Part shown: positions 34,147 to 42,986 of the stretch, piece after piece
How the letters are laid out: each line of letters begins with the position of its first letter
Position numbering within the stretch: position 1 is the first letter of the stretch
Assembly: GCA_027365225.1 (NCBI GenBank)
Contig: DAHXNV010000006.1
Coordinates: 1-64,000 of the forward strand
Source: Gammaproteobacteria bacterium
GTDB lineage: Bacteria > Pseudomonadota > Gammaproteobacteria > Steroidobacterales > Steroidobacteraceae
Direction of reading: 5' to 3'
DNA length: 64,000 nucleotides
Program-made: the position numbers and the translations under genes
The notes under the pieces: model-generated
Database searches by the model: none
Told to the model about the DNA's origin: nothing
What the model saw: only the letters and a program-made list of their open reading frames with translations

Positions 34147-35352
34147 ATGTCCGAGCCGTCAGTCGAGGTGCGCGCCCCGGCGGAGCAGCAAGAGGGCACC
34201 CGCTCGCAGGTGCTGCGCTGGCTCAAGGCGCTCGGGGAGCCGGTGAGCGAGCACGAGCCGCTGATCGAGCTGGAAACCGACAAGGTAACCGTGGAAGTGG
34301 CCGCGCCGGCCGCGGGTGTGCTCAGCGAAATCCTCAAGGCCGAGCGTGACGAGGTGGCGCCGGGGGAGCTGTTGGGGCGCATTGCACCAGCCGGCGAGCG
34401 GCGGCAGCCCGCGGGCGAGCCGGCGGGCACGGCCGGTCCGCCCGCGGCCCCGGCCCGCTTCGCGCCGGCGCGCACCGCCGAGCCGATGCGGGAGAGTCCG
34501 GCGGTGCGGCGGCTGCTCGCCGAGCGCGGCCTCACGGCGGCGCAGGTTCGCGGCACCGGTCCCGGCGGGCGGATCACGGTGGACGATGTGTTGGGTCATT
34601 CGGGCTCGCCGGCCGGTACGGCGCTGGGGGCCGAAGCGCGTGCAGGCGCTGGCAGCAACGTGCGGCGAGTGCCGCACACCGCGCTGCGCACGCGCATCGC
34701 CGCGCGCATGGTCGAGAGTCTCCTGCACACCGCGCCGCACGTGACGACCGTGTTCGAGGTCGATCTTGCAGCGGTGCTCGAGCATCGCCGGCGGCATCGG
34801 GAGGCCGTGGCGAGCCGCGCCGCCGCGCCGACCCTCACGGCGTATTTCGTGCGCGCGGCCGTGGCGGCCATTCAGGCGGTGCCGGAGGCCAACAGTCGCT
34901 GGACCGATGCGGCCCTCGAGGTGTACACGAGCGTCGATTTCGGCATAGCAACGGCCACGCCCGAGGGGCTTATCGTGCCGGTGCTGCGCTCGGCCGAGAC
35001 GCTCGATCTGGAGCACACCGCGCGCGGCATCGAGGAGCTGGTCGGGCGCGCGCGCGCGGGCGGGCTGAGGCCCGAGGACGTGCGCGGCGGCACGTTCACA
35101 CTTTCCAACCACGGTGTCAGCGGCAGCCTGCTCGCGACGCCGATCATCCTGCCGGCCGGGCAGGCCGCGATTCTCGGGGTGGGCAAGCTCGAGAAGCGTG
35201 CGGTGGTCATGGAAACCCAGGGTGAGGATCGTGTGGAAATCCGGCCGCGCTGCTATGCCACCCTCACCATCGACCACCGGGTCATGGACGGGGAGCGGGC
35301 GAACCGGTTCATGGGGATCTTCGCCGAGCGCCTGGCGAGCTGGACGGAGTGA
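34147..35352 (+). CDS. dihydrolipoamide acyltransferase E2
   Basis: A 401-residue E2 of a 2-oxoacid dehydrogenase complex. One lipoyl domain (about residues 5-80) carries the lipoylated Lys in ETDKVTVEV (about 45). An Ala/Pro-rich linker follows, then the E1/E3-binding domain (about 115-150, SPAVRRLLAERGLTAAQVRGTGPGGRIT). The catalytic domain (about 175-400) ends with TIDHRVMDGERA, which contains the His and Asp active-site residues. It starts 2 bases after the E1 stop. No E3 (lipoamide dehydrogenase) gene follows, so a shared E3 from elsewhere must be used. Confidence 0.93.
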   Translation: MSEPSVEVRAPAEQQEGTRSQVLRWLKALGEPVSEHEPLIELETDKVTVEVAAPAAGVLSEILKAERDEVAPGELLGRIAPAGERRQPAGEPAGTAGPPAAPARFAPARTAEPMRESPAVRRLLAERGLTAAQVRGTGPGGRITVDDVLGHSGSPAGTALGAEARAGAGSNVRRVPHTALRTRIAARMVESLLHTAPHVTTVFEVDLAAVLEHRRRHREAVASRAAAPTLTAYFVRAAVAAIQAVPEANSRWTDAALEVYTSVDFGIATATPEGLIVPVLRSAETLDLEHTARGIEELVGRARAGGLRPEDVRGGTFTLSNHGVSGSLLATPIILPAGQAAILGVGKLEKRAVVMETQGEDRVEIRPRCYATLTIDHRVMDGERANRFMGIFAERLASWTE

Positions 35353-35358
35353 GCGCCT

Positions 35359-35407
35359 GCGCCCTCACGGCGGCGCGCAACTCGCGGTGCAGCAGCGGGT
35401 GAGGCGC
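35359..35407. terminator. possible bidirectional terminator between E2 and paaX
   Basis: Inverted arms GCGCCCTCAC and GTGAGGCGC (one bulged C) span most of the 60-base gap between two convergent stops. The loop is about 30 bases and there is no T-run, so the call is weak. Confidence 0.3.
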
Positions 35408-35412
35408 CCGGC

Positions 35413-36336
35413 CTAGCGGATCAACCCGCCAAATCGGGCCTGTGATTCGGGGCCGGCCGGCGGCAGGGGACCGCGCAGCGTCGCGCCGTACTCGCTCAAA
35501 TGTTGCTCGGCGGCGGTGAAAACGGCGGTATACAGGCCGGCACACAGGGCGTAGGCCTCGACCCCGATCCAACTCTCCGGCAGCAGAGCCGGGGGCAGGA
35601 GCGGGTCGCGCAGATGGATCTTGCGGTAGTCGTGAATCAACAGCGTGCGCACCACGAACGCCGATTGCGGCCGCAGCGCGCGCAGATCGCGCGCCGCTGC
35701 GATCGGTGCAAAGGTGTCGCGGAACTTGCGGTAGCGGCGCGCGATCTGCTCGAGGTCCCACGCCAGACTCACGCAGCGGCGGTCGGCCTGCGCGCTCTCG
35801 CCTCGGCTCTCGAACAGCCAGCCCGCATCGGCCCAGCCGCGCAGCGCGAGCCAGGCGCGCGCTTGCGCGCAGGTGAGCGCCGGGTGCGCATAGAGCCCGG
35901 GGGTGATCTGCCCGAAACCGAGCCAGCGCAGCGCTGCGCGCAGGCCGCTACGGTCGGCGCGCCCCGCTGCCAGGGCGAGCAGCGTCCAGCGCCCGTGCCA
36001 CGCGCTCGGGTTCGGCGCGTAGATCCGCGCGGTCGCCTCGGCGAAAACGGCGCGGCCGGTCTCGGTGAGGCGGTATTCGCTGTGCCGTCCTGCTCGGACG
36101 GAGAGCAGCCAATCCGCGGCGGCGAGCCGCGCCACGGCGGTGCGCACCAGCCGCTCGGCCAGCCCGAACGGCTCGGCCAGTCGAATCAGGCTGCCGAGGG
36201 TGATGCGCCCGCCGCGCGGGGCGATCGCGTCCCCGAAGATCGTCATCAGCAGCGAGCCGCTGCGCAGCGGACGTTGCGCGCGGAAGCGGCGCCGAAGCGC
36301 CTCGATTGCCGGTTGCGCGTCGTGGGTCGAGTCCAT
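35413..36336 (-). CDS. paaX: phenylacetate operon repressor PaaX
   Basis: A 307-residue GntR-superfamily-like repressor. An N-terminal winged HTH (about residues 20-90, with [23 protein letters not shown], split here by its loop, and [16 protein letters not shown]) is followed by the PaaX central and C-terminal domains ([20 protein letters not shown] and [19 protein letters not shown]). PaaX represses paa genes and is released by phenylacetyl-CoA. The ATG at 36336 gives the family length; a longer reading from 36399 would run into the paaA promoter. It is divergent from paaA across 113 bases that hold a promoter inside an inverted repeat. Confidence 0.93.
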   Translation of the reverse strand: MDSTHDAQPAIEALRRRFRAQRPLRSGSLLMTIFGDAIAPRGGRITLGSLIRLAEPFGLAERLVRTAVARLAAADWLLSVRAGRHSEYRLTETGRAVFAEATARIYAPNPSAWHGRWTLLALAAGRADRSGLRAALRWLGFGQITPGLYAHPALTCAQARAWLALRGWADAGWLFESRGESAQADRRCVSLAWDLEQIARRYRKFRDTFAPIAAARDLRALRPQSAFVVRTLLIHDYRKIHLRDPLLPPALLPESWIGVEAYALCAGLYTAVFTAAEQHLSEYGATLRGPLPPAGPESQARFGGLIR

Positions 36337-36390
36337 GGGCCCCCGGGGAGGGATTTGGCAGGGGACGGACACATTGTGCCATGAATTCTC

Positions 36391-36418
36391 TTGACACAAA
36401 AACGGGACGGAATATAGT
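36391..36418 (+). promoter_or_regulatory. sigma-70 promoter of the paa operon
   Basis: TTGACA (36391-36396), 16-base spacer, TATAGT (36413-36418). This is the best sigma-70 promoter in the window, with a perfect -35 and five of six bases in the -10. Transcription should start near 36425, leaving a leader of about 25 bases before the paaA ATG. Confidence 0.8.
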
Positions 36419-36430
36419 TTTTCGGTGTCA
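36392..36430. promoter_or_regulatory. candidate PaaX operator spanning the paa promoter
   Basis: Arms TGACACAAAAAC (36392-36403) and GTTTTTCGGTGTCA (36417-36430) are inverted copies apart from a two-base insertion. They cover the -35, the -10 and the expected start of transcription, so binding would block RNA polymerase. PaaX operators in other bacteria are also spaced inverted repeats at the promoter, with a different sequence. Confidence 0.65.
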
Positions 36431-36449
36431 CGTTAGGCTCGGCTTCGGC

Positions 36450-37463
36450 ATGTATACGCAAGCATTGGATTCGGCAGGCGCCGCCGAGCCGCAGGGCGAC
36501 GTGGAGGAGGCCGCGCGTCTGGAGCGGTTTCAGGCGCGCATCGATCGCGACGAGAAGATCGAGCCGAAGGATTGGATGCCGGAGGATTACCGGCAGGCGC
36601 TCATCCGGCAGATCGCCCAGCACGCCCATTCGGAAGTCGTCGGGATGCTGCCGGAGGGCAACTGGATCACCCGCGCGCCGTCGCTGCGGCGCAAAGTGGT
36701 GTTGATCGCCAAGGTGCAGGACGAGGGTGGCCATGGGATGTACTTGTACAGCGCGGCCGAGACGCTCGGTGTCTCGCGCGCGGCGCTGATCGAGCAGCTG
36801 CTCGCGGGGCGCGCCAAGTACTCGAGCATTTTCAATTACCCCACGCTCACCTGGGCGGACATCGGGGCGATCGGCTGGCTGGTCGACGGCGCGGCGATCA
36901 TGAATCAGATCCCGCTGTGCCGCTGCTCGTACGGGCCGTATGCGCGCGCCATGGTGCGCATTTGCAAGGAGGAGAGCTTCCATCAGCGCCAAGGCTATGA
37001 GCTGATGCTGACGCTTGTGCGCGGCAGTGCCGCGCAGCGCACCATGGCCCAAGAGGCGCTGAACCGCTGGTGGTGGCCGTCGCTGATGATGTTTGGGCCG
37101 AGCGATGCGCACTCGGTGCACACGGCGCAATCGCTGCGCTGGAAGATCAAGCGATTCAGCAACGACGAGCTGCGGCAGAAATTCATCGACGTGACGGTGC
37201 CGCAGGCTCAGTACCTGGGGCTCACCGTGCCGGATCCGCAGCTGTGCTGGGACGAGCCGGCGCAGCACTTTCGCGCCGGTCCGATCGACTGGAGCGAGTT
37301 CCAAGCGGTGCTCGCGGGCGATGGTCCGTGCAACCGCGAGCGGCTGGCCGCGCGGCGCGAGGCGCACGAGGCCGGTCGCTGGGTGCGCGAAGCGGCGGCG
37401 GCGTATGCCGAGAAGCACCGCACGGCGCGCCCGCGCCCAGCGGCTGAGGAGGGCGGAACATGA
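36450..37463 (+). CDS. paaA: phenylacetyl-CoA 1,2-epoxidase subunit PaaA
   Basis: A 337-residue catalytic diiron subunit of the PaaABCE monooxygenase, which epoxidises the ring of phenylacetyl-CoA. The ATG beginning MYTQALDS matches the conserved family start. Ferritin-like helices carry carboxylate and His ligands in [33 protein letters not shown] and [16 protein letters not shown]. Length and motifs fit PaaA closely. Its stop overlaps the paaB start, and it is the first gene of paaABCDE-paaG-paaZ. Confidence 0.97.
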   Translation: MYTQALDSAGAAEPQGDVEEAARLERFQARIDRDEKIEPKDWMPEDYRQALIRQIAQHAHSEVVGMLPEGNWITRAPSLRRKVVLIAKVQDEGGHGMYLYSAAETLGVSRAALIEQLLAGRAKYSSIFNYPTLTWADIGAIGWLVDGAAIMNQIPLCRCSYGPYARAMVRICKEESFHQRQGYELMLTLVRGSAAQRTMAQEALNRWWWPSLMMFGPSDAHSVHTAQSLRWKIKRFSNDELRQKFIDVTVPQAQYLGLTVPDPQLCWDEPAQHFRAGPIDWSEFQAVLAGDGPCNRERLAARREAHEAGRWVREAAAAYAEKHRTARPRPAAEEGGT

Positions 37464-37744
37464 CCGAGGATTGGCTGTTGTACGAGGTGTTCATCCGTTC
37501 GCGCTCGGGACTCGAGCACAAGCACGTCGGCAGTGTGCATGCCGCCGATGCGCGCATGGCGATCGAGCATGCCCGCGACACGTACACCCGACGCCTCGAG
37601 GGGGTGAGCATCTGGGTCGTGCGCTCGAGTGAGATCGTCGCTTCCGATCCGGAGGAGGCCGAGGCGCTGTTCGAGCCGGCGCGCGACAAGATCTATCGTC
37701 ATCCGACGTTCTACGCGATCCCGGAGGAGGTCAAGAACCTATGA
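37460..37744 (+). CDS. paaB: phenylacetyl-CoA epoxidase subunit PaaB
   Basis: A 94-residue small subunit of the epoxidase, thought to bridge the PaaA-PaaC heterodimers into a larger assembly. The family features [24 protein letters not shown], here read over two lines, and [12 protein letters not shown], then [13 protein letters not shown] are all visible. The start overlaps paaA by ATGA and the end overlaps paaC by ATGA, a tight coupling that suggests balanced subunit synthesis. Confidence 0.96.
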   Translation: MTEDWLLYEVFIRSRSGLEHKHVGSVHAADARMAIEHARDTYTRRLEGVSIWVVRSSEIVASDPEEAEALFEPARDKIYRHPTFYAIPEEVKNL

Positions 37745-38529
37745 GCGCGGCGATCGCCCCCGAGCGGCCGCACGCCACCGCCGAGGAGCGCTTCGAGTAC
37801 ACGCTGCGCCTTGCCGACACCAGCCTGGTGGCAGGCCAGCGTCTCGCCGAGTGGCTCGGGCACGGCCCGGCGCTCGAGGAAGATCTGGCGCTGGGCAACA
37901 TTGCGCTCGACCTGATCGGCCAGGCGCGGCTGCTGCTCGCGCTCGCCGGCCGCATCGAGGGGCGCGGCCGCGACGAGGACGCGCTTGCGTTCTGGCGCGA
38001 TGCCGGGCAGTTCCGCAACGTCTCGCTGGCCGAGCAGCCGAACGGGGACTTTGGCCAGACCATCGTGCGACAGTGCCTGCTCGATGCGTGGCAACTCGAG
38101 ACCTACGCGAGCCTGGCCGGCTCGCTCGAGGCCGAGCTCGCCGACATCGCCAAGAAGGCCGTCAAGGAATGCCGGTACCACTGGCGCTACAGTTCGGGGT
38201 GGCTGGTGCGCCTCGGGGATGGCACCGAGGAAAGTCACCGGCGCGTCGGTGCGGCGGTGCAGGATCTGTGGCGTTTCACCGATGAGCTGCTCACGCCCGA
38301 TGCGCTCGATGCGCGCATGACCGAATGCGGTATCGCGCCGCCGGCGGCGGCGATCCGCGAGCGCTGGGAGCGGCGCGTGGCGGGGGTGCTGGCGGAGGCG
38401 AAACTGCCGCAGCCGGCGCGTTCGCACTATCCGTGGCACGGCAAGCGCGGCGTGCACACCGAGGCGCTCGGGCATCTGCTCGCAACCCTGCAACATCTGC
38501 CGCGGACCTACCCCGGAGTGTCGTGGTGA
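37741..38529 (+). CDS. paaC: phenylacetyl-CoA epoxidase subunit PaaC
   Basis: A 262-residue structural ferritin-like subunit that pairs with PaaA but lacks catalysis in known systems. Typical segments are LRLADTSLVAGQRLAEWLGHGP, split by variable residues, then ALGNIALDLIGQARLLL and SLAEQPNGDFGQTIVRQ. The C-terminus ends in HTEALGHLLATLQHLPRTYPG. The overlap with paaB and a GTGA overlap with paaD support both ends. Confidence 0.96.
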   Translation: MSAAIAPERPHATAEERFEYTLRLADTSLVAGQRLAEWLGHGPALEEDLALGNIALDLIGQARLLLALAGRIEGRGRDEDALAFWRDAGQFRNVSLAEQPNGDFGQTIVRQCLLDAWQLETYASLAGSLEAELADIAKKAVKECRYHWRYSSGWLVRLGDGTEESHRRVGAAVQDLWRFTDELLTPDALDARMTECGIAPPAAAIRERWERRVAGVLAEAKLPQPARSHYPWHGKRGVHTEALGHLLATLQHLPRTYPGVSW

Positions 38530-39011
38530 GCGCGCCGGCGGCCGCGGCCGCGGCACTGCGCGAGCGGCGCGTCTGGCGCACGCTCGAGTCGGTGCCGGAC
38601 CCGGAGATTCCGGTGGTCAATGTCGTGGAACTCGGCATCGTGCGCCACGTGCGCACGGCGGGGGATGGGCGCATCCACGTGGGGCTCACTCCGACGTATT
38701 CGGGGTGCCCGGCTACGGAGGTCATCGAACAGGCGGTGCGCACGGCGCTCGATCATGCGGGCCTGGATGATGTGGCGCTCGAGACGGTGCTGTGGCCGGC
38801 CTGGTCGAGCGAGTGGCTGAGCGAGTCGGGTCGGCGCAAGCTCGAGGCGTTCGGTGTCGCGATCGAGCCCCGGGCGGGGGCGGCGCCGGCCTGTCCGCGC
38901 TGCGCCAGCCGCAACGTCGAGCGTATCGGGGAGTTCGGCTCTACGCCCTGCAAGGCGCATTATCGCTGTCGGACGTGCCTCGAGCCGTTCGATACGTTCA
39001 AGTGCATTTGA
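38526..39011 (+). CDS. paaD: phenylacetate degradation protein PaaD (Fe-S assembly-like)
   Basis: A 161-residue DUF59/MIP18-family protein thought to help mature the metal centre or Fe-S cluster of the epoxidase complex. The N-terminal DUF59 part has VPDPEIPVVNVVELGIV (about residues 20-36) and LTPTYSGCPATEVIEQ (about 53-68). The C-terminal part has four Cys in CPRC and CRTC pairs (about 123-153), a probable zinc or Fe-S site. The start is GTG overlapping the paaC stop; a GTG codon directly before it is an alternative. Confidence 0.93.
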   Translation: MSAPAAAAAALRERRVWRTLESVPDPEIPVVNVVELGIVRHVRTAGDGRIHVGLTPTYSGCPATEVIEQAVRTALDHAGLDDVALETVLWPAWSSEWLSESGRRKLEAFGVAIEPRAGAAPACPRCASRNVERIGEFGSTPCKAHYRCRTCLEPFDTFKCI

Positions 39012-39012
39012 G

Positions 39013-40083
39013 ATGCTGAGATTCCACAGGCTGCGCGTCGTCGAGGTGCGCCCCGAAGCCGAGGATGCCGTCGCTGTTGCGCTCGAGGTGCCCGCTGGGC
39101 TGCGCGGGGAATATCGCGGCTCGCCCGGCCAACACATCGTGCTGCGCGCGACGGACGGGGACGGGGAGCTGCGCCGGACCTATTCGCTCACCGACGCGCC
39201 GGGGTCGGAGCCGCTGCACATCCTCGTGCGCAAGCAGCCGCAGGGGCGCATGTCGCAATGGCTGGCGGGCCTGAGGTGCGGAACACAGATCGAGGTGCTG
39301 CCGCCGAACGGCAGCTTCACGCCGCACTCCGGCTCGCTCGATCGCGGCCTGCGAGTCGCATTCGCCGCCGGCAGCGGCATCACGCCGGTGCTGTCGGTGA
39401 CGCGCGCGGTGCTGGCCGCCGGCGGTGCCATGATGATCTTTTACGGCAATCGCGCCAGCGCCCGCGCCATGGGGCTCGAGACGCTGCAGGGACTGAAGGA
39501 TCGCTATCCCGAGCGGCTGTCGCTGCATTTCATCATGAGCCGCGAGCCGCAGGAGGTCGGGCTCTACAACGGACGGCTCGATGGCGCGAAGGTCCGCGAG
39601 CTGGCCGGCGCGTTCTTCGAGCCGCGACGGATCCTCGAGGCGTTCGTCTGCGGTCCGGGCGACATGGGCGGGCAGGCGAGGGCGGCGCTGCAGGCGCTCG
39701 GTATGCCGGCCGAGCGCATTCATGTGGAGCATTTTGCGGTGGCCGGTGAGGCGGTGGCCGAGGCTGACTCGCCGGCGGCAGAGCAGGCCCCTCGGGCGGG
39801 GATGGCCGAGGTCGGTGTGACGCTCGACGGCCGGCGCCGCTCGTTCCCGATGGCGCTCGATGCCGATACGGTGCTCGATGCCGCGGAGCGGGCCGGCATC
39901 GAGCTGCCCTTTTCCTGCCGCTCCGGCGTGTGCTCGACCTGCCGCACCAAGGTTGTGCGCGGCAAGGTTCGCATGGAGCACAACTACGCGCTCGAGGCGT
40001 GGGAGCTCGAGCAGGGCTACGTACTGGCGTGCCAGTCGAGGTGCCTGACGCCGCAGCTCGAGCTCGATTACGACGAGCGGTGA
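39013..40083 (+). CDS. paaE: phenylacetyl-CoA epoxidase reductase subunit PaaE
   Basis: A 356-residue electron-transfer subunit. The ferredoxin-reductase part has the FAD motif RRTYSLTDAPG (about residues 56-66) and the NAD-binding FAAGSGITPVLSV (about 116-128). The C-terminal plant-type [2Fe-2S] domain (about 265-356) holds CRSGVCSTC and a later Cys in LACQSRC. It moves electrons from NADPH to the PaaA diiron site. The ATG begins 1 base after the paaD stop. A linker rich in Ala and Glu (about 240-262) joins the two parts. Confidence 0.96.
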   Translation: MLRFHRLRVVEVRPEAEDAVAVALEVPAGLRGEYRGSPGQHIVLRATDGDGELRRTYSLTDAPGSEPLHILVRKQPQGRMSQWLAGLRCGTQIEVLPPNGSFTPHSGSLDRGLRVAFAAGSGITPVLSVTRAVLAAGGAMMIFYGNRASARAMGLETLQGLKDRYPERLSLHFIMSREPQEVGLYNGRLDGAKVRELAGAFFEPRRILEAFVCGPGDMGGQARAALQALGMPAERIHVEHFAVAGEAVAEADSPAAEQAPRAGMAEVGVTLDGRRRSFPMALDADTVLDAAERAGIELPFSCRSGVCSTCRTKVVRGKVRMEHNYALEAWELEQGYVLACQSRCLTPQLELDYDER

Positions 40084-40107
40084 GTCGGCCGGCAGGGTGA
40101 GGATCCC

Positions 40108-40899
40108 ATGAGCTACCAGACCATCGACTACGCGGTTGCCGCAGGCATCGCCCGCCTCAGGTTGAATCGGCCGGAACGGCTCAACAGCTTCAATGCGCTC
40201 ATGCACCAGGAGGTGCGCCATGCGCTCACGGCGCTCGCGGCCGACACCGAGGCGCGAGTGTTGATCCTCACCGGCGCCGGTCGCGGCTTTTGCGCCGGAC
40301 AGGACCTCGGCGATCGGGCGAGTGTCCCGGGGGGCGCGCCGGCGGACCTCGGGGAGTCGATCGAGCGCCATTACAACCCGTTGATCCTGATGTTGCGCCG
40401 GCTGCCGTTGCCGGTCATCGCCGCGGTCAATGGCGTGGCGGCCGGCGCGGGCGCGAATATCGCGTTCGCCTGCGATCTGGTGCTGGCGGGGCGCTCGGCG
40501 AGTTTCGTGCAGGCGTTCGCGCGTATCGGTCTGGTACCGGATTGCGGCGGCACGTGGTTCGTGCCGCGGCTGGTCGGAGCGGCGCGGGCGATGGGACTGG
40601 CGCTGCTCGGGGAGAAGCTGCCGGCCGCGCAGGCGGCGCAGTGGGGACTGATCTGGCGCTGTCTCGAGGACGATGAGCTCGGGCCGGAGGTCGATTCGCT
40701 CGCCGAGCGGCTGGCCGCCGCCCCGACCCGCGCGCTGGCGCGCGCCAAGCAATTGATCTGGCAAAGCGCAAACCGCACGCTCGAGCAACAGCTCGATGCG
40801 GAGCGGGACGCGCAGCGTGAGCTCGGCTACAGCGTCGATTATGCCGAAGGGGTCGCGGCGTTCATCGGCAAGCGCGAGCCGCGATTCACGGGGCGATGA
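40108..40899 (+). CDS. paaG: 1,2-epoxyphenylacetyl-CoA isomerase PaaG
   Basis: A 263-residue crotonase-family enzyme that rearranges ring-1,2-epoxyphenylacetyl-CoA to oxepin-CoA. Oxyanion segments are GRGFCAGQDLGDRA (about residues 56-69) and NGVAAGAGANIAFACDLVLA (about 108-127). The catalytic Asp region is RIGLVPDCGGTWFVPRLVG (about 139-157), as in PaaG. GGTGAGGA ribosome site. It lies between paaE and paaZ in the same operon. Confidence 0.93.
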   Translation: MSYQTIDYAVAAGIARLRLNRPERLNSFNALMHQEVRHALTALAADTEARVLILTGAGRGFCAGQDLGDRASVPGGAPADLGESIERHYNPLILMLRRLPLPVIAAVNGVAAGAGANIAFACDLVLAGRSASFVQAFARIGLVPDCGGTWFVPRLVGAARAMGLALLGEKLPAAQAAQWGLIWRCLEDDELGPEVDSLAERLAAAPTRALARAKQLIWQSANRTLEQQLDAERDAQRELGYSVDYAEGVAAFIGKREPRFTGR

Positions 40900-40917
40900 C
40901 CCAGCGGGGGAGAGCTG

Positions 40918-42960
40918 ATGCAATTGCGAAGTTACATCGCAGGCGAATGGGTGAGCGGCGCGGGCAGCGGCGCGGCGCTGCGCGATGCGAGCACCGGGGA
41001 GGTGATCGCCAGCGCCTCGAGCGACGGTCTCGACTTCGCCGCCGTGCTCGAGCATGCCCGCGCCGTCGGCGGCGCCAATCTGCGCCGCCTGAGCTTTCAC
41101 GAGCGCGCCGCGCGCCTGAAGGGGCTCGCCAGATTCCTCACCGAGCACAAGGCGGAGCTCTACGGGCTTTCCTACGCCACCGGAGCGACGCAGGCGGATG
41201 CCTGGCTCGATATCGACGGAGGCATCGGCACGCTGTTCGTCTACGCGAGCAAGGGCATGAAGGAGCTGCCCGACGGATATGTGTACGTCGACGGCCCGAC
41301 CGAGTCGTTGGCCAAAGGCGGCAGCTTTCTCGGCCAGCACATTTATCTGCCGCTCGAGGGCGCCGCGGTGCACATCAACGCCTTCAACTTCCCGGTCTGG
41401 GGGATGTTGGAGAAACTTGCGCCGACACTGCTCGCCGGGGTGCCGGCCGTGGTGAAGCCCGCCACGGCCACCGCCTACCTCGCCGAACTCGCCTTTCGGC
41501 TGATCATCGACTCCGGTGAGCTGCCGGAAGGTGCCGTGCAGTTGATCTGCGGGGGGGTCGGTGATCTGTTCGATCACCTGACCTGTCAGGACGCGATTGC
41601 CTTCACCGGCTCGGCCTCGACCGCGCGCGGGCTGCGCGCCCATCCCCGGGTTCTCGATCGGTCGGTGCGGTTCACGGCCGAGACCGACTCGCTGAACTCC
41701 TGCATTCTCGGACCCGATGCCGGCCCGGGCAGCCCCGAGTTCGATCTGTTCGTGCGGGAAGTGGTGCGGGAGATGACCGTCAAGGCGGGACAGAAGTGCA
41801 CCGCCATTCGCAAGGCGATCGTGCCGGCGGCGCACAGCGCCGCGCTGCTCGATGCGCTGCGCGCCGCGCTCGAGCAGGTAGTCATCGGGAACCCGCGCGA
41901 CGCGACGGTGCGCATGGGGCCGCTCGCCTCGCTCGCCCAGCGCCGCGAGGTGCTCGCGCAGCTCGGGCGCCTGGCGCGCGAGGCGCGCGTCGTGTGCGGG
42001 GGGAGCGCCGCGCCGAAGCTCACCGGCGCCGATGCCGAGCGCGGCGCATTCATTGCGCCGACGCTGCTGCGGTGTGACGACGGCGCGCGCGCTCACGCGG
42101 TGCACGAGGTCGAGGCCTTTGGTCCGGTCAGCACGGTGATGACGTACGACACGGTGGAATCGGCCGTGGAGTTGGCGCGCCGTGGCGGGGGGAGCCTGGT
42201 CGGCTCGGTGTTTACCGCCGACGATGCGCTTGCGGCGCGGCTGGTGCTGGGGCTTGCGCCGCTTCATGGCCGGGTGCTCGTGGTCAACCGCCACTGTGCC
42301 AAGGATTCGACCGGCCACGGCTCGCCGCTGCCGCATCTGGTGCACGGCGGGCCGGGACGGGCCGGCGGCGGTGAGGAGATGGGTGGAATCCGCGGGGTGC
42401 TGCACTACATGCAGCGCACGGCGGTGCAGGGAACGCCCGATGTGCTCAGCGCCGTCATGGGGCGCTGGGTCAGAGGATCCCGGGAACTCGATCCGGGCGT
42501 ACATCCGTTCCGCCAGCCGTTCGGCGCGTTGCGCATCGGTGACACGTTCCGCTCCGGTGAGCGGGAGGTGACGCTGCCGGACATCGAGCGCTTCGCGGCG
42601 ATCTCGGGGGATTACTTCTATGCGCACATGGACGAGGCGGCCGCTCGGCGCAATCCGCTCTTCGGCGGCCGGGTCGCGCATGGTTATTTGCTCATCGCGG
42701 CCGCGGCAGGCCTGTTCGTCGATCCGCCATTGGGCCCGGTGCTGGCCAACTACGGCATCGACGCGCTGCGTTTCACGCAGCCGGTCAAGCCCGGCGATCG
42801 GATCAAGGTCCGCCTGACCTGCAAGGAGAAGTCGCTGCGCGCGGGACAGGGCTATGGCGAGGTGCGTTGGGATACTCAGATCACCAATCAGGATGGCGCG
42901 ACGGTCGCGCAATACGATGTCCTGACCCTGGTGAGCGAGCAGGCGGTCCCGGGCGGTTGA
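40918..42960 (+). CDS. paaZ: bifunctional oxepin-CoA hydrolase / semialdehyde dehydrogenase PaaZ
   Basis: A 680-residue fusion. The N-terminal aldehyde dehydrogenase (about residues 1-525) has the catalytic Glu in FTAETDSLN (about 252) and nucleophile Cys in KAGQKCTAIR (about 294). The C-terminal MaoC-type hydratase (about 535-680) has FYAHMDEAAARRNPLFGGRVAHGYL, with catalytic Asp and His. It opens the oxepin ring and oxidises the resulting aldehyde to 3-oxo-5,6-dehydrosuberyl-CoA. The fusion matches PaaZ fully. GGGGGAG ribosome site. Last gene of the operon, with a strong hairpin right after the stop. Confidence 0.96.
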   Translation: MQLRSYIAGEWVSGAGSGAALRDASTGEVIASASSDGLDFAAVLEHARAVGGANLRRLSFHERAARLKGLARFLTEHKAELYGLSYATGATQADAWLDIDGGIGTLFVYASKGMKELPDGYVYVDGPTESLAKGGSFLGQHIYLPLEGAAVHINAFNFPVWGMLEKLAPTLLAGVPAVVKPATATAYLAELAFRLIIDSGELPEGAVQLICGGVGDLFDHLTCQDAIAFTGSASTARGLRAHPRVLDRSVRFTAETDSLNSCILGPDAGPGSPEFDLFVREVVREMTVKAGQKCTAIRKAIVPAAHSAALLDALRAALEQVVIGNPRDATVRMGPLASLAQRREVLAQLGRLAREARVVCGGSAAPKLTGADAERGAFIAPTLLRCDDGARAHAVHEVEAFGPVSTVMTYDTVESAVELARRGGGSLVGSVFTADDALAARLVLGLAPLHGRVLVVNRHCAKDSTGHGSPLPHLVHGGPGRAGGGEEMGGIRGVLHYMQRTAVQGTPDVLSAVMGRWVRGSRELDPGVHPFRQPFGALRIGDTFRSGEREVTLPDIERFAAISGDYFYAHMDEAAARRNPLFGGRVAHGYLLIAAAAGLFVDPPLGPVLANYGIDALRFTQPVKPGDRIKVRLTCKEKSLRAGQGYGEVRWDTQITNQDGATVAQYDVLTLVSEQAVPGG

Positions 42961-42965
42961 GACCC

Positions 42966-42986
42966 CCGGGGGCGCAGCGCCCCCGG
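42966..42986 (+). terminator. GC hairpin immediately after paaZ
   Basis: CCGGGGGCGC-A-GCGCCCCCGG, a perfect 10-bp dyad, begins 5 bases past the paaZ stop. Steric limits would leave a loop of 3-5 bases. No T-run follows. It probably ends or protects the paa transcript. Confidence 0.5.

Noticed and set aside
35413-36399. A longer PaaX starting at 36399.
   Set aside because: It would place the start codon within the paaA promoter and operator, and the extra 21 residues are not family-like.
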